64,000 nucleotides of DNA from Cruoricaptor ignavus (GTDB lineage: Bacteria; Bacteroidota; Bacteroidia; Flavobacteriales; Weeksellaceae): assembly GCF_900141665.1 (NCBI RefSeq), contig NZ_FQYI01000001.1, forward strand, positions 407,176-471,175. Reading direction: 5' to 3'. The notes below the pieces were generated by a model. The model did not search any database and was not told the DNA's origin. It saw only the letters and a list, made by a program, of their open reading frames with translations. A program made the translations under genes and the position numbers. Shown one piece after another: positions 19,195 to 27,701 of the stretch. The first letter of the stretch is position 1, and each line of letters begins with the position of its first letter.

Positions 19195-20049
19195 ATGGAC
19201 CGCAACCTCATCCTGCGTACCGTCTCCGGCATCGTTTACTGCGCGGTAATTATCGTGTGTACCGCTCCCGTGCTGCAGGCTATCTTCCCGCACCTGCCGC
19301 AGCAGCACCTGTTTTGGGGCCTGATGGGCTTCCTGATGCTTTGCGGGGCGTGGGAGTGTACGCGCCTGATGAAATTCGACAAGAGATCCTGGGAATTCTA
19401 TGCCGTATTCCCGCTAGTAATTCTTGTTTTCTACAGATTTTCGGTGCGCTACTACCGACACGGGTTTTATTTCAGCTTCCATCTTCCAGAGCTGCTGGAG
19501 CTGAGCCTTATTGCCCTCGCCGCAGTCACATTATTCAGATTCCGCGATGAGCTGTATTATGAAAACGGGAAGCTGATTTTCACAGTGATCTACACCGCGC
19601 TGCCCTTCTCCTTCGCCCTCGGGCTGCCGAAGTTCGGGAGCAGCGATTTTTCTCTGGAGGTATTTTTTCTCTTCATCCTCATCTGGTGCAGCGACACCTT
19701 CGCCTACCTGGCGGGGCGGCTCTTCGGAAAACACAAGATGGCGCCGAAAATTTCTCCCAAAAAAACCTGGGAAGGCTATGCCGGGGGAGTGGTTTTAACG
19801 CTGATCGTTTCATTTTTTGTGGAAAAATACAATCCCGACCTTCGTGGCAACTGGATCGCGGTAGGCCTGCTGGTCTCGCTCTTCGCCCCCCTGGGGGATC
19901 TGGTGGAAAGCCAGCTGAAACGCAGCTTCGGAGCGAAGGACAGCGGCAAGCTGATCCCCGGTCACGGCGGCGTGCTGGACCGGCTGGATAGTTTCATCAT
20001 TTGCGCCCCGGTTGTATATTTGTACTTCTTAATCGAAAAACTTTTCTGA
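19195..20049 (+). CDS. cdsA: Phosphatidate cytidylyltransferase
   Basis: Makes CDP-diacylglycerol from phosphatidic acid and CTP in the inner membrane, the branch-point of phospholipid synthesis. The 284-residue polytopic protein has the SDTFAYLAGRLFGKHK and ISPKKTWEGYAGG segments and ends with the CDP-DAG synthase signature around GDLVESQLKRSFGAKDSG...HGGVLDRLDS. Its stop shares one base with the psd start, so both are coupled and act in the same phosphatidylethanolamine pathway. Confidence 0.95.
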   Translation: MDRNLILRTVSGIVYCAVIIVCTAPVLQAIFPHLPQQHLFWGLMGFLMLCGAWECTRLMKFDKRSWEFYAVFPLVILVFYRFSVRYYRHGFYFSFHLPELLELSLIALAAVTLFRFRDELYYENGKLIFTVIYTALPFSFALGLPKFGSSDFSLEVFFLFILIWCSDTFAYLAGRLFGKHKMAPKISPKKTWEGYAGGVVLTLIVSFFVEKYNPDLRGNWIAVGLLVSLFAPLGDLVESQLKRSFGAKDSGKLIPGHGGVLDRLDSFIICAPVVYLYFLIEKLF

Positions 20050-20699
20050 TGAAACTCCACCGAGAATCCAGGGCTACGCTCCTTATTTCCTCAGTTTTAT
20101 TTGCCATTATCGCGGCTATTTCCATCTACTACCTGGAAATGTGGTCGCTGCTGATAATAGTGCCGCTGCTGGTAACTTACGGCCTGATCCTGTGGTTCTT
20201 CCGCGTGCCGAAGCGCCAGATCGCGGAGCACAGCGAGACGGTGGTAGCCCCTGTGGACGGCAAGGTGGTGATGATAAAGGAGGTGGAGGAAAATGAGTTC
20301 CTGAACCAGAAAGTGATGCAGATTTCCATTTTTATGTCACCGCTGAATGTGCACATCTGCCGCTACCCCGTCACCGGAGAGGTTATTTATAAAAAATACC
20401 ACCCGGGGAAGTACCTGATGGCGTGGAACGAGAAATCCTCCACGGACAATGAGCGCACTACCCTTGCGGTACAAACCGCTATAGGGCACCCGGTAGTGTT
20501 CCGCCAGATCGCCGGGTATATGGCGCGGCGCATCGTGTTTTATGCCAATGAGGGCGATGCGGCAAAGGCCGGCCACGAGTTTGGCTTCATCAAGTTCGGC
20601 TCGCGGATGGATGTCTTTATCCCGACCAATTCCGAAATCCGGTGCAAAATCGGGGATAAGGTAAAAGGCGGGCTGGATGTAATCGCTAAGCTGGTGTGA
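20049..20699 (+). CDS. psd: Phosphatidylserine decarboxylase, short soluble-like type
   Basis: Decarboxylates phosphatidylserine to phosphatidylethanolamine, using a pyruvoyl group made by self-cleavage. The 216 residues carry one or two N-terminal membrane segments (about 10-50), the APVDGKVV motif, MSPLNVHICRYP, and the cleavage motif G184-S185 in IKFGSRMD. This is the compact PSD-A type. The ATG at 20049 overlaps the cdsA stop (TGATGA); an upstream in-frame start would lie inside cdsA. Confidence 0.93.
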   Translation: MKLHRESRATLLISSVLFAIIAAISIYYLEMWSLLIIVPLLVTYGLILWFFRVPKRQIAEHSETVVAPVDGKVVMIKEVEENEFLNQKVMQISIFMSPLNVHICRYPVTGEVIYKKYHPGKYLMAWNEKSSTDNERTTLAVQTAIGHPVVFRQIAGYMARRIVFYANEGDAAKAGHEFGFIKFGSRMDVFIPTNSEIRCKIGDKVKGGLDVIAKLV

Positions 20700-20747
20700 C
20701 TGTAGCATTTAATTTTATTTTTCTTAAATTTTCCAAAAAATTTTCAG

Positions 20748-21311
20748 ATGAAGTTTCCCGCGTCTCTCTTTGCCATTGGCATTATTTTAATCTCCTGCAG
20801 CAAAATTGACAACAGCCGCGAGGCAGGCCTGCGCGAGCGAGATTCCTTGCTTACCGCGCGCGAACAAGCTTTGGCTTTAAAGGAAGCCGATTATCAGAAC
20901 CTTATAAAGATGCGCGACAGCATCCAGGCACAGCAGGACAGCCTCGCCGTCACCCCGCAGCTTTCTCCCGTTTTTGCCGGTAGGTGGAATGGTAAAGTAG
21001 TGTGTACAGAATCCAACTGCTCCGACTATGTGGTGGGAGATACGCGGGTAGATGCCTGGGAGCTCACGATAGACGGCAGCGACATAGTGCTTTCCAACAC
21101 CAACAAATCCGGCAGCGTACAGGTATACAAAGGCCAGTACGACGGGACGAACATAAACCTGACGAATGAGCGCACCACGGATTCCGGGAAGCTCATCGAG
21201 ATAAGAATGCAGCTGAACAACATAGGGCAGAAGCGCATTTCCGGCACGCGCGAGCTGCAGGTAGATAAAAACTGTACCGCAAAATACACCGTGGAACTCA
21301 TCAAAGAATAG
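20748..21311 (+). CDS. Predicted lipoprotein with coiled-coil stalk, unknown function
   Basis: A 187-residue protein with a signal and lipobox ISC (Cys near residue 18), then an Arg/Glu/Leu-rich helical stretch (about 25-65) likely to form a coiled coil, and a C-terminal beta-rich part beginning FAGRWNGKVVCTESNCSD. The GRW-type opening recalls small lipid-binding-like beta domains, but no family is certain. Cys pairs in the C-terminal domain could form disulfides in the periplasm. The antiporter gene follows 3 bp after its stop. Confidence 0.75.
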   Translation: MKFPASLFAIGIILISCSKIDNSREAGLRERDSLLTAREQALALKEADYQNLIKMRDSIQAQQDSLAVTPQLSPVFAGRWNGKVVCTESNCSDYVVGDTRVDAWELTIDGSDIVLSNTNKSGSVQVYKGQYDGTNINLTNERTTDSGKLIEIRMQLNNIGQKRISGTRELQVDKNCTAKYTVELIKE

Positions 21312-21314
21312 CGT

Positions 21315-23357
21315 ATGCTAACAATTTTAGATCATTTTACCCTGCCGGTGGAGGATCCTGTGCTGAAGTTCCTCCTCATCCTGCTGATTATCCTCTTTGC
21401 GCCGCTGCTACTCAACAGGGTTAAGGTGCCGCACCTCATCGGGCTGATAATCGCCGGCGCGCTGGTGGGCCCGAACGGCTTCAACCTCCTGCCGCGCGAT
21501 GCCAATATCGTGGTTATTGGGACTACAGGTCTGCTTTTCATCATGTTTCAGGCAGGGCTGGAGATCGACCTTACGGAATTCTACAAAAATAAATGGAAAA
21601 GCCTGGGGTTCGGCTTCTACACTTTTATGATCCCGCTGATTTTCGGGATCATCGCTGGGCGGTATTTCCTTGGTTTTGAGTGGCTTACGGCGGTACTCTT
21701 CGCCAGCCTCTTTTCCTCGCATACGCTCATCACCTACCCGCTGGTAAGCAAGCTCGGCATCGCGAAAAACCCTGCCGTTACCATCACCGTGGGCGGAACG
21801 ATGATTACCGACATCGCCGCACTCCTGATACTCGCCGCGTGCGTGGGAATGGCGAAGGGCGATGTAACCACAGAGTTCTGGATACGCCTGGGTGGCTCCG
21901 TTCTTGCCTTTGGCGCCGTGGTTTTGTGGCTTTTTCCCATCATCGGGCGGTGGTTTTTCAAGACAGTGGATGATAAAATTTCGCAGTTCATTTTTGTAAT
22001 GGTGATGATTTACTTTGCCGCGCTGCTCGCCGAAATAGCAGGCATTGAGGCAATCATCGGGGCATTCCTCTGCGGTCTCGCGCTGAATAGGCTCATCCCG
22101 CACACTTCCGTACTGATGAACCGCATCGATTTTGTCGGGAATTCATTATTCATTCCTTTTTTCCTGATCAGTGTGGGGATGATTATTGATTTCAGAGCCT
22201 TCTTCAAAAACCCGGAAACGATAAAGGTGGCTTTGGTAATGACGGTTCTTGCGCTGGTGGGGAAATATCTCGCCTCGGTAGCAACACGAAAGACCTTCCG
22301 CCTCAGCCGTGCCGAGGGCGGCGTGATATTCGGGCTTAGCTCTGCCTCGGCGGCGGCTACCCTGGCTTCGGTAATGGTAGGCTACAACATCATCCTTGGC
22401 GAGAATGAGAATGGAGAGCCCATCCGCTTGCTCAACGAAAGCGTGCTGAATGGCAGCATCCTGCTTATTTTGGTGAGCTGTACCATCTCGTCCTTTGTGA
22501 CCCAGAAAAATGCGGGGAAAGTAGCGCTGGAGATGGATGAAGAAGATGATAGCGGAGAGGGCGAGGAGCGCATAATGATAGCTCTGAATTATCCCGAAAC
22601 TATAGAAAGCCTGACGGAGCTAGCCCTGCAGACAAAATCCCCCAAGAATAAAGACAGGCTCTTCGCCCTGAACATCATCGTAGAGGATGAAAGTGCGGAA
22701 GTAAATGAATCCAGCGACAAAAATGCGGATAAGCTTCTGCAGCAGGCTACGCAGATCACCACGGCTTCGGATGTGGCGATGACCCCGCTAAAGCGGTACG
22801 ATTCTGATGTGATTGCGGGCATTAACAATGAGATCAAAAAGAATAAAATCACCGACCTGATCATCGGGGTGGAGCCGGATAAAGGCTTCTCGCCCACTTT
22901 TGTGTACAATCTCTACAGCGGATACCTGGCGGATGAGGATACCACGGTGCTGGTTTCGCACATACTACAGCCTATCGGCACGCTTGCGGAGTTCCACATC
23001 GCGCTGCCGGCCGGGGCAGAGCTGGAGGCCGGCTTTCAGCAGGCGCTCTCCCGAATTTGGAATTTAGGGAAAAACCTTGGGGCAAAAATGAACTTCTACA
23101 CCACGGAAAAGACCATCCGGATACTTGAAAGATTCCAGCGAAGAACGGCTTTGAATGCGGAATTTATTATCCTGGAAAACTGGAAGGAACTTACAAAGAT
23201 TTCCGGCAAGATAAAAGCCAACCATTGCCTGATCCTGCTAATGTCCCGCCGGGGGCGTGCCGCATACCTGCCGGAGATGTCGGCAGTGCCGGACTTCTTG
23301 AACGGAAACTTCCGCGAGAAAAATTATGTGCTGATCTACCCGGGAGTGCAGAGCTGA
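21315..23357 (+). CDS. CPA2 cation:proton antiporter with C-terminal USP-like domains
   Basis: Monovalent cation/H+ exchange across the inner membrane. The 680-residue protein has about 12 membrane segments (residues 10-395) with the KVPHLIGLIIAGALVGP opening, TDIAALLILA and GAFLCGLALNRLIP segments of the KefB/NapA type. The C-terminal half (about 420-680) is soluble and resembles two universal-stress-protein-like domains rather than the TrkA-N domain of KefB. The transported ion cannot be inferred. It ends the operon; the ABC exporter gene converges 14 bp away. Confidence 0.88.
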   Translation: MLTILDHFTLPVEDPVLKFLLILLIILFAPLLLNRVKVPHLIGLIIAGALVGPNGFNLLPRDANIVVIGTTGLLFIMFQAGLEIDLTEFYKNKWKSLGFGFYTFMIPLIFGIIAGRYFLGFEWLTAVLFASLFSSHTLITYPLVSKLGIAKNPAVTITVGGTMITDIAALLILAACVGMAKGDVTTEFWIRLGGSVLAFGAVVLWLFPIIGRWFFKTVDDKISQFIFVMVMIYFAALLAEIAGIEAIIGAFLCGLALNRLIPHTSVLMNRIDFVGNSLFIPFFLISVGMIIDFRAFFKNPETIKVALVMTVLALVGKYLASVATRKTFRLSRAEGGVIFGLSSASAAATLASVMVGYNIILGENENGEPIRLLNESVLNGSILLILVSCTISSFVTQKNAGKVALEMDEEDDSGEGEERIMIALNYPETIESLTELALQTKSPKNKDRLFALNIIVEDESAEVNESSDKNADKLLQQATQITTASDVAMTPLKRYDSDVIAGINNEIKKNKITDLIIGVEPDKGFSPTFVYNLYSGYLADEDTTVLVSHILQPIGTLAEFHIALPAGAELEAGFQQALSRIWNLGKNLGAKMNFYTTEKTIRILERFQRRTALNAEFIILENWKELTKISGKIKANHCLILLMSRRGRAAYLPEMSAVPDFLNGNFREKNYVLIYPGVQS

Positions 23358-23371
23358 GAGACGCTTTCTCA

Positions 23372-25210
23372 TTAACCAAAGTTCTGCAGCTCTACCAGTT
23401 TTCTGTATATACCGCCCAAGGCAAGCAGCTCGGAGTGCGTACCCTGCTCCACGATGCTGCCGCGATCCATTACCACGATTAAATCCGCTTTTTTTATAGT
23501 GGAAAGCCTGTGGGCTATCACCAGCGAGGTGCGGTTTTCCATCATCTTTTCAAGGGCATCCTGCACAAATTTCTCGGACTCGGTATCCAGCGCGGAGGTG
23601 GCCTCATCCAGAATCATCACGGGTGGGTTTTTCAGCACGGCGCGGGCTATGGAGAGCCGCTGCCGCTGCCCGCCGGAGAGCTTGCTGCCCTCGTCCCCGA
23701 TATTGGTATGGTATTTTTCAGGGAGGCTTTCTATGAATTGATGCGCATTGGCAATTTTCGCGGCTTTTACCACCTCCTCCTCCGTAGCCCGGGGGTTGCC
23801 GATAAGGATATTGTTGTACACGGTATCGTTGAACAGCACCGACTCCTGCGTTACCATACCGAGCAGGCTGCGGAAATCGGTCAGTTTTAAATCTTTTACA
23901 TTCACCCCGTCTATCAGGATTTCTCCTTCGGAAACATCGTAGAACCGCGCGAGCAGGCTAGCCACCGTGGATTTCCCGGAGCCGGACTGCCCTACGAGTG
24001 CCACCGTTTTCCCCCGCGGTATGGTGAGGTTAAAATTTTTGAGTATGATATTTTCTTTTTCGTAAAAGAACCCAACATTGCGGAACTCGATTTTATCCTT
24101 AAGATTTTCCACCGGCTGTGCATTTTCCCGCTCCGCCACTTTTATATCAAAATCCAACACCTCGGTGACGCGCTCCAGGCTTGCCATACCGCTCTGCACG
24201 CTGCTGATGGCGTTGGAGAAACTCTTTGCAGGCTCCAGAATCTGGAAAAAAAGCCCGATGAATACCAGAAATGCCTCTGGCTGCATGCTGTGCTCCTCAA
24301 TAATCTGCCTGCCTGCAAACCAGGTGATCAGCAGTATGGTGACGCTCCCCAGGAACTCGCTGGAGGGCGATGCCAGCATACGGCGGCGGCTCATCCGCAT
24401 CGTGTAGTCCTGCCAGTTTTCGGATGTGGTATTAAACCGCCGTTTAAGAATTTCTTCCGCATTAAATATTTTAATAATTTTCGATGCCCTCAGGGTTTCA
24501 TCTACCATAGAAAAGAGATTCCCCAGCTCGTGCTGGGCTGCGTGTGCCTCGCGCTTCAGGGACTTGCCTACGCGGGAGATGATCCAGCCCATCACGGGGA
24601 AAACGATCAGGGAAAACATGGTAAGCTGCGGCGAGAGGGCGAAGAGCGCCAAGAGGGAGAAAATTATCATAAAGGGCGCATTTACCAAATCCACCAGGCT
24701 GCCGAGTATCCCCGAATCCACCGTATTGATGTCGTTGGTAATGCGGGACATCATATCCCCGCGGCGGCGCTCCGTGAAGAAGGCTACCGGCAGCTGCAGA
24801 AATTTATTGTACATCTCGGCACGCATATCCCTGGTAATGAGCACCCTATAATTCACGAGCAAAAGCGAACCGATGTACCGGAAAAGGTTCCTCAGCAGGA
24901 AGGCGAACCCGGTAACCGAGCAGAGCACCGCCAGCACCGGGATGGCGCCGTGCTCATTGATCTGCAGCTGGATGGCGTAATAAACACGCTGCTGCAGGGA
25001 ACCGAAGAATTCCGAAATTCCGCCTCCGCTGGGCGGCGCCTGGGTGGTATCCACAGCTTCCACAGTGCCGAACATCAGCCCGAGAATCGGGAGCATAGTG
25101 GCTACGGAGAAGATATTCAGCACGGAGTACAGAATGTTGAAAAACATACTGCCCCAAAGATAGCGGCTGTATGGTTTGGCAAATTGCAGGATTCTTTGTG
25201 AAGGCTTCAT
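23372..25210 (-). CDS. MsbA-like ABC exporter (fused permease and ATPase)
   Basis: Homodimeric type IV exporter half-transporter of 612 residues. Six membrane segments lie in residues 15-330, the ATPase in 370-612 with Walker A GQSGSGKST (407-415), signature LSGGQRQR, Walker B VMILDEATSALD and the H-loop IAHRLSTI. Sequence style is close to MsbA-type lipid A flippases, and a nearby LptF/G and LpxH-like gene fit an envelope role, but substrate is not proven. It is the last gene of a long minus-strand series starting at mutL or the flavoprotein. Confidence 0.88.
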   Translation of the reverse strand: MKPSQRILQFAKPYSRYLWGSMFFNILYSVLNIFSVATMLPILGLMFGTVEAVDTTQAPPSGGGISEFFGSLQQRVYYAIQLQINEHGAIPVLAVLCSVTGFAFLLRNLFRYIGSLLLVNYRVLITRDMRAEMYNKFLQLPVAFFTERRRGDMMSRITNDINTVDSGILGSLVDLVNAPFMIIFSLLALFALSPQLTMFSLIVFPVMGWIISRVGKSLKREAHAAQHELGNLFSMVDETLRASKIIKIFNAEEILKRRFNTTSENWQDYTMRMSRRRMLASPSSEFLGSVTILLITWFAGRQIIEEHSMQPEAFLVFIGLFFQILEPAKSFSNAISSVQSGMASLERVTEVLDFDIKVAERENAQPVENLKDKIEFRNVGFFYEKENIILKNFNLTIPRGKTVALVGQSGSGKSTVASLLARFYDVSEGEILIDGVNVKDLKLTDFRSLLGMVTQESVLFNDTVYNNILIGNPRATEEEVVKAAKIANAHQFIESLPEKYHTNIGDEGSKLSGGQRQRLSIARAVLKNPPVMILDEATSALDTESEKFVQDALEKMMENRTSLVIAHRLSTIKKADLIVVMDRGSIVEQGTHSELLALGGIYRKLVELQNFG

Positions 25211-25233
25211 TGGTTTTCAAAATTAAATAAAAA

Positions 25234-25764
25234 TTACCGCAAAATCCGGAAGAACTCCCACATTATGATCCCTGCACACACGGAAACATTCAGCGAGTGC
25301 TTGGTGCCCAGCTGAGGAATTTCCAGAAAAGCATCGCAGTGCTTCATGGCGCGCTGCGAAAGCCCCTCCACCTCATTGCCCAGCACGAGGGCGTATTTTT
25401 TGTCTTTGCAGATTTTAAAATCGGTAACAGCCCGCGAGGCCGTCGTTTGCTCAATGCCGATGATTTCGTACCGCAGAGTTTTAAGATCGAGCAGCGCTTC
25501 AGATATATTCTCGTAAAACCGCCACTCTACGCTTTCCGTAGCGCCAAGCGCAGATTTGTGGATTTCTCGGTGGGGCGGTTTTGGCGTAATGCCGCAGAGG
25601 AAGATTTTCTCCACCAGAAACGCGTCCGCCGTGCGGAATACCGCGCCTACATTGTGCATGCTCCTCACATCATCCAGCACTACGACCAGCGGGGTTTTTG
25701 CGGCGTTCTTAAACTCCTCGATGCTTATCCTACCGAGCTCTTCAAGTTTTAATTTTTCTGTCAA
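25234..25764 (-). CDS. TrmH/SpoU-family RNA 2'-O-methyltransferase
   Basis: S-adenosylmethionine-dependent ribose methylase with the SPOUT knot. The 176-residue protein contains the three family motifs: NVGAVFRTADAF, VLGNEVEGLS and SLNVSVCAGIIMWE. It lacks an N-terminal RNA-binding extension, as in TrmL/TrmH-like minimal forms, so the RNA target (tRNA or rRNA) cannot be told. It lies 23 bp upstream of the ABC exporter gene and 11 bp after the small lipoprotein gene. Confidence 0.9.
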   Translation of the reverse strand: MTEKLKLEELGRISIEEFKNAAKTPLVVVLDDVRSMHNVGAVFRTADAFLVEKIFLCGITPKPPHREIHKSALGATESVEWRFYENISEALLDLKTLRYEIIGIEQTTASRAVTDFKICKDKKYALVLGNEVEGLSQRAMKHCDAFLEIPQLGTKHSLNVSVCAGIIMWEFFRILR

Positions 25765-25775
25765 TTTTAAAAATA

Positions 25776-26093
25776 TTATTCTGCGGCCTTTGGCTCGCTC
25801 TCGTTGGTTTTAGTCCTGTCTTTCAGGTTTTTATCCTGCGGCTTCTCGGCTTTTTTCTTTGCGGAGTCTTTGGTTTTTGGCTTAATGTTTTTCAAGGAAT
25901 CTACCGGCACCGTGTCGTATCTCACCAATACCACATTCCTCGAAGTGGCGCCCGGGGCGAAGGAATCCACCGCGGCGGTATCGTAGGGCGCAGGAAGGTT
26001 ATCCGCTTCTGCTGCCGGCAACTCGCCCTGTGGTTTGCTGCAGAAAGCAAGGCAAAGGGCTGCCGAAAGGTATAAAAATTTATAAGCTCTCAT
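25776..26093 (-). CDS. Small predicted lipoprotein, low-complexity tail
   Basis: A 105-residue protein with signal peptide and lipobox-like LAFCSKP (Cys at about 18), followed by an Ala/Pro/Asp-rich stretch and a Lys/Glu-rich, probably disordered C-terminus. No family recognised. The start lies directly at the stop of the upstream EEP gene, so it is in the same operon. Conservation in relatives would be needed to show it is more than a low-complexity frame, but the signal and position favour a real gene. Confidence 0.65.
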   Translation of the reverse strand: MRAYKFLYLSAALCLAFCSKPQGELPAAEADNLPAPYDTAAVDSFAPGATSRNVVLVRYDTVPVDSLKNIKPKTKDSAKKKAEKPQDKNLKDRTKTNESEPKAAE

Positions 26094-27053
26094 CTATTTC
26101 AAAGTGAATGTAGCGATTACTGGGTAATGGTCGGAATAGCGCACGCCCCGGTCTACGCGGTAGGTACTCGGCAGTATATCTTTGGAACAGAAAAGATAAT
26201 CGATGCGGATCGGGAATTTAAAATCGTGGAAGCTGGTGGCGCTGCCCCTGCCTGCCGCGGTAAACGCGTCCTGCAAGCCTTCCGAAAGCGAGTAATATTC
26301 AAAGGAGTTGGGTACGGAATTCAGGTCCCCACCTACGATCACGGGATAGGGCGAGTTTTTGATAAATTTTTGGATTACCGGCACCTGCTGCCCGTGAATG
26401 CGGAAGGTGGAGAGTAGCCTGTTTTTCAATACATCAGCTTTCATTTCATTTTTCGCTGCAGATTTCACTAAATCTTTATTGATATAAAACGGCTCGAGGT
26501 AGATGTTGATAAAACGGATTACTTTGCCGTTTATCTGTATGTCTGCCGCCATCGCCTGAGAATTTCCGTCGCCAATATCTATGAGCTGATAATTTACGAT
26601 CCTGTGCGCAGAACTGATGGCAACCACAGATTCCTGCTTCACGATAGGGTAGAAATTCTCCGCCGGCCTGTATTCCTGATGGAAAACCACATCCGCGTTG
26701 TGCCTCAGCAGGTAGTTCCGCACCGCATCATTCTCGCCGCCGTTATAATGACCGTTGTAGGTGATCACCTTAAAATTTCCGGGCTTTTTTTCAGGGGTAA
26801 AATTAATCCACCTCTGCGCCGGTTTGAAGAAAAAGATGCTCATCAGCAGAAAAAACACGGCACGCTTGCGCCGAAGTAGCAACCAAAGTACGGAGAGCGC
26901 GGCATGAATGCCAAGCAGCGCCGGGAACGCCAGCGAAAGGAGGTTGAGGTAAGGAAAAACGACCGGCGACACCACCGCATTCAGCCCGCAGAGCAGCAGG
27001 GCCACCACCACCAGAAGGTGGACGGCGGCAAGGAAAGTGCGCAGCAGATTCAT
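26094..27053 (-). CDS. Membrane-anchored endonuclease/exonuclease/phosphatase-family protein
   Basis: The 319-residue protein has about three N-terminal membrane segments (residues 5-85) and a DNase I-like EEP domain outside: ITYNGHYNGG, VVFHQEYRP with the metal-binding Glu, VIVGGDLNSVPNS and the terminal SDHYPVIATF with the catalytic His. Such membrane-linked EEP proteins in Bacteroidota sit beside a rhomboid gene, as here, with a 4-bp overlap. The substrate (nucleic acid, phosphoinositide-like or other phosphodiester) is unknown. Confidence 0.88.
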   Translation of the reverse strand: MNLLRTFLAAVHLLVVVALLLCGLNAVVSPVVFPYLNLLSLAFPALLGIHAALSVLWLLLRRKRAVFFLLMSIFFFKPAQRWINFTPEKKPGNFKVITYNGHYNGGENDAVRNYLLRHNADVVFHQEYRPAENFYPIVKQESVVAISSAHRIVNYQLIDIGDGNSQAMAADIQINGKVIRFINIYLEPFYINKDLVKSAAKNEMKADVLKNRLLSTFRIHGQQVPVIQKFIKNSPYPVIVGGDLNSVPNSFEYYSLSEGLQDAFTAAGRGSATSFHDFKFPIRIDYLFCSKDILPSTYRVDRGVRYSDHYPVIATFTLK

Positions 27054-27697
27054 CGGTAGAAATTATGTTGAGGCAGTTTTTTCTTCCAACTCCGTGCCAT
27101 TATCCAGCCTACGATTGCCCCGCCCACATGCGCGAAGTGCGCTATCCCGCTCATCTGGTCGCTGAAGCCCAGGTATATGGATACTACGATGATGACCGGG
27201 AGGATGTACTTTGCGCTGATGGGTACGGGTATGAACATAAAGTAGAGCTTGGTATCCGGGAAGAGAGTGGCGAAGGCGGTCATCACCCCAAAAATAGCCC
27301 CCGACGCCCCCACCATCGGCGTATTCAGTATGGCGTCGCCCTCGGCGGTGCCTGCTGCCTGGGTGTAGAGGTAATAATTCCATAAATTAAACAGCAGAAA
27401 TGCCCCGAGACCGCTAAGGAAATACAGCAGGGTAAACCTCTTCCCGCCAAAGAGCCGCTCTATGGTAGGCCCGAAACTCAGAAGCGTAAGCATATTGAAA
27501 AGGATGTGCATAAGGCTGCCGTGCATAAACATATGCGTAATCACCTGCCACCACCGGAAATAAGGCGAGAGTGGAAAATAGGCTGGGAAGCTCACCAGAA
27601 GCTGGTGCGCCGCGGGCAGGGGGAGGTACATCAGTGCAAAGATCACTGAGTTGAGCAAAATAATATTTTTGGTGATGGGCGCCTGATTGTCAAACAT
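27050..27697 (-). CDS. Rhomboid-family intramembrane serine protease
   Basis: A 215-residue six-TM rhomboid. The catalytic Ser lies in GASGAIFG, the catalytic His in AHVGGAIVG of the last segment, and the HMFMHGSLMHILFNM motif forms the oxyanion-side loop. No extra domains. It lies 4 bp after mutL and overlaps the EEP gene. Substrates unknown. A second, divergent rhomboid is at 58.8 kb. Confidence 0.93.
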   Translation of the reverse strand: MFDNQAPITKNIILLNSVIFALMYLPLPAAHQLLVSFPAYFPLSPYFRWWQVITHMFMHGSLMHILFNMLTLLSFGPTIERLFGGKRFTLLYFLSGLGAFLLFNLWNYYLYTQAAGTAEGDAILNTPMVGASGAIFGVMTAFATLFPDTKLYFMFIPVPISAKYILPVIIVVSIYLGFSDQMSGIAHFAHVGGAIVGWIMARSWKKKLPQHNFYR

Positions 27698-27701
27698 TGG
27701 T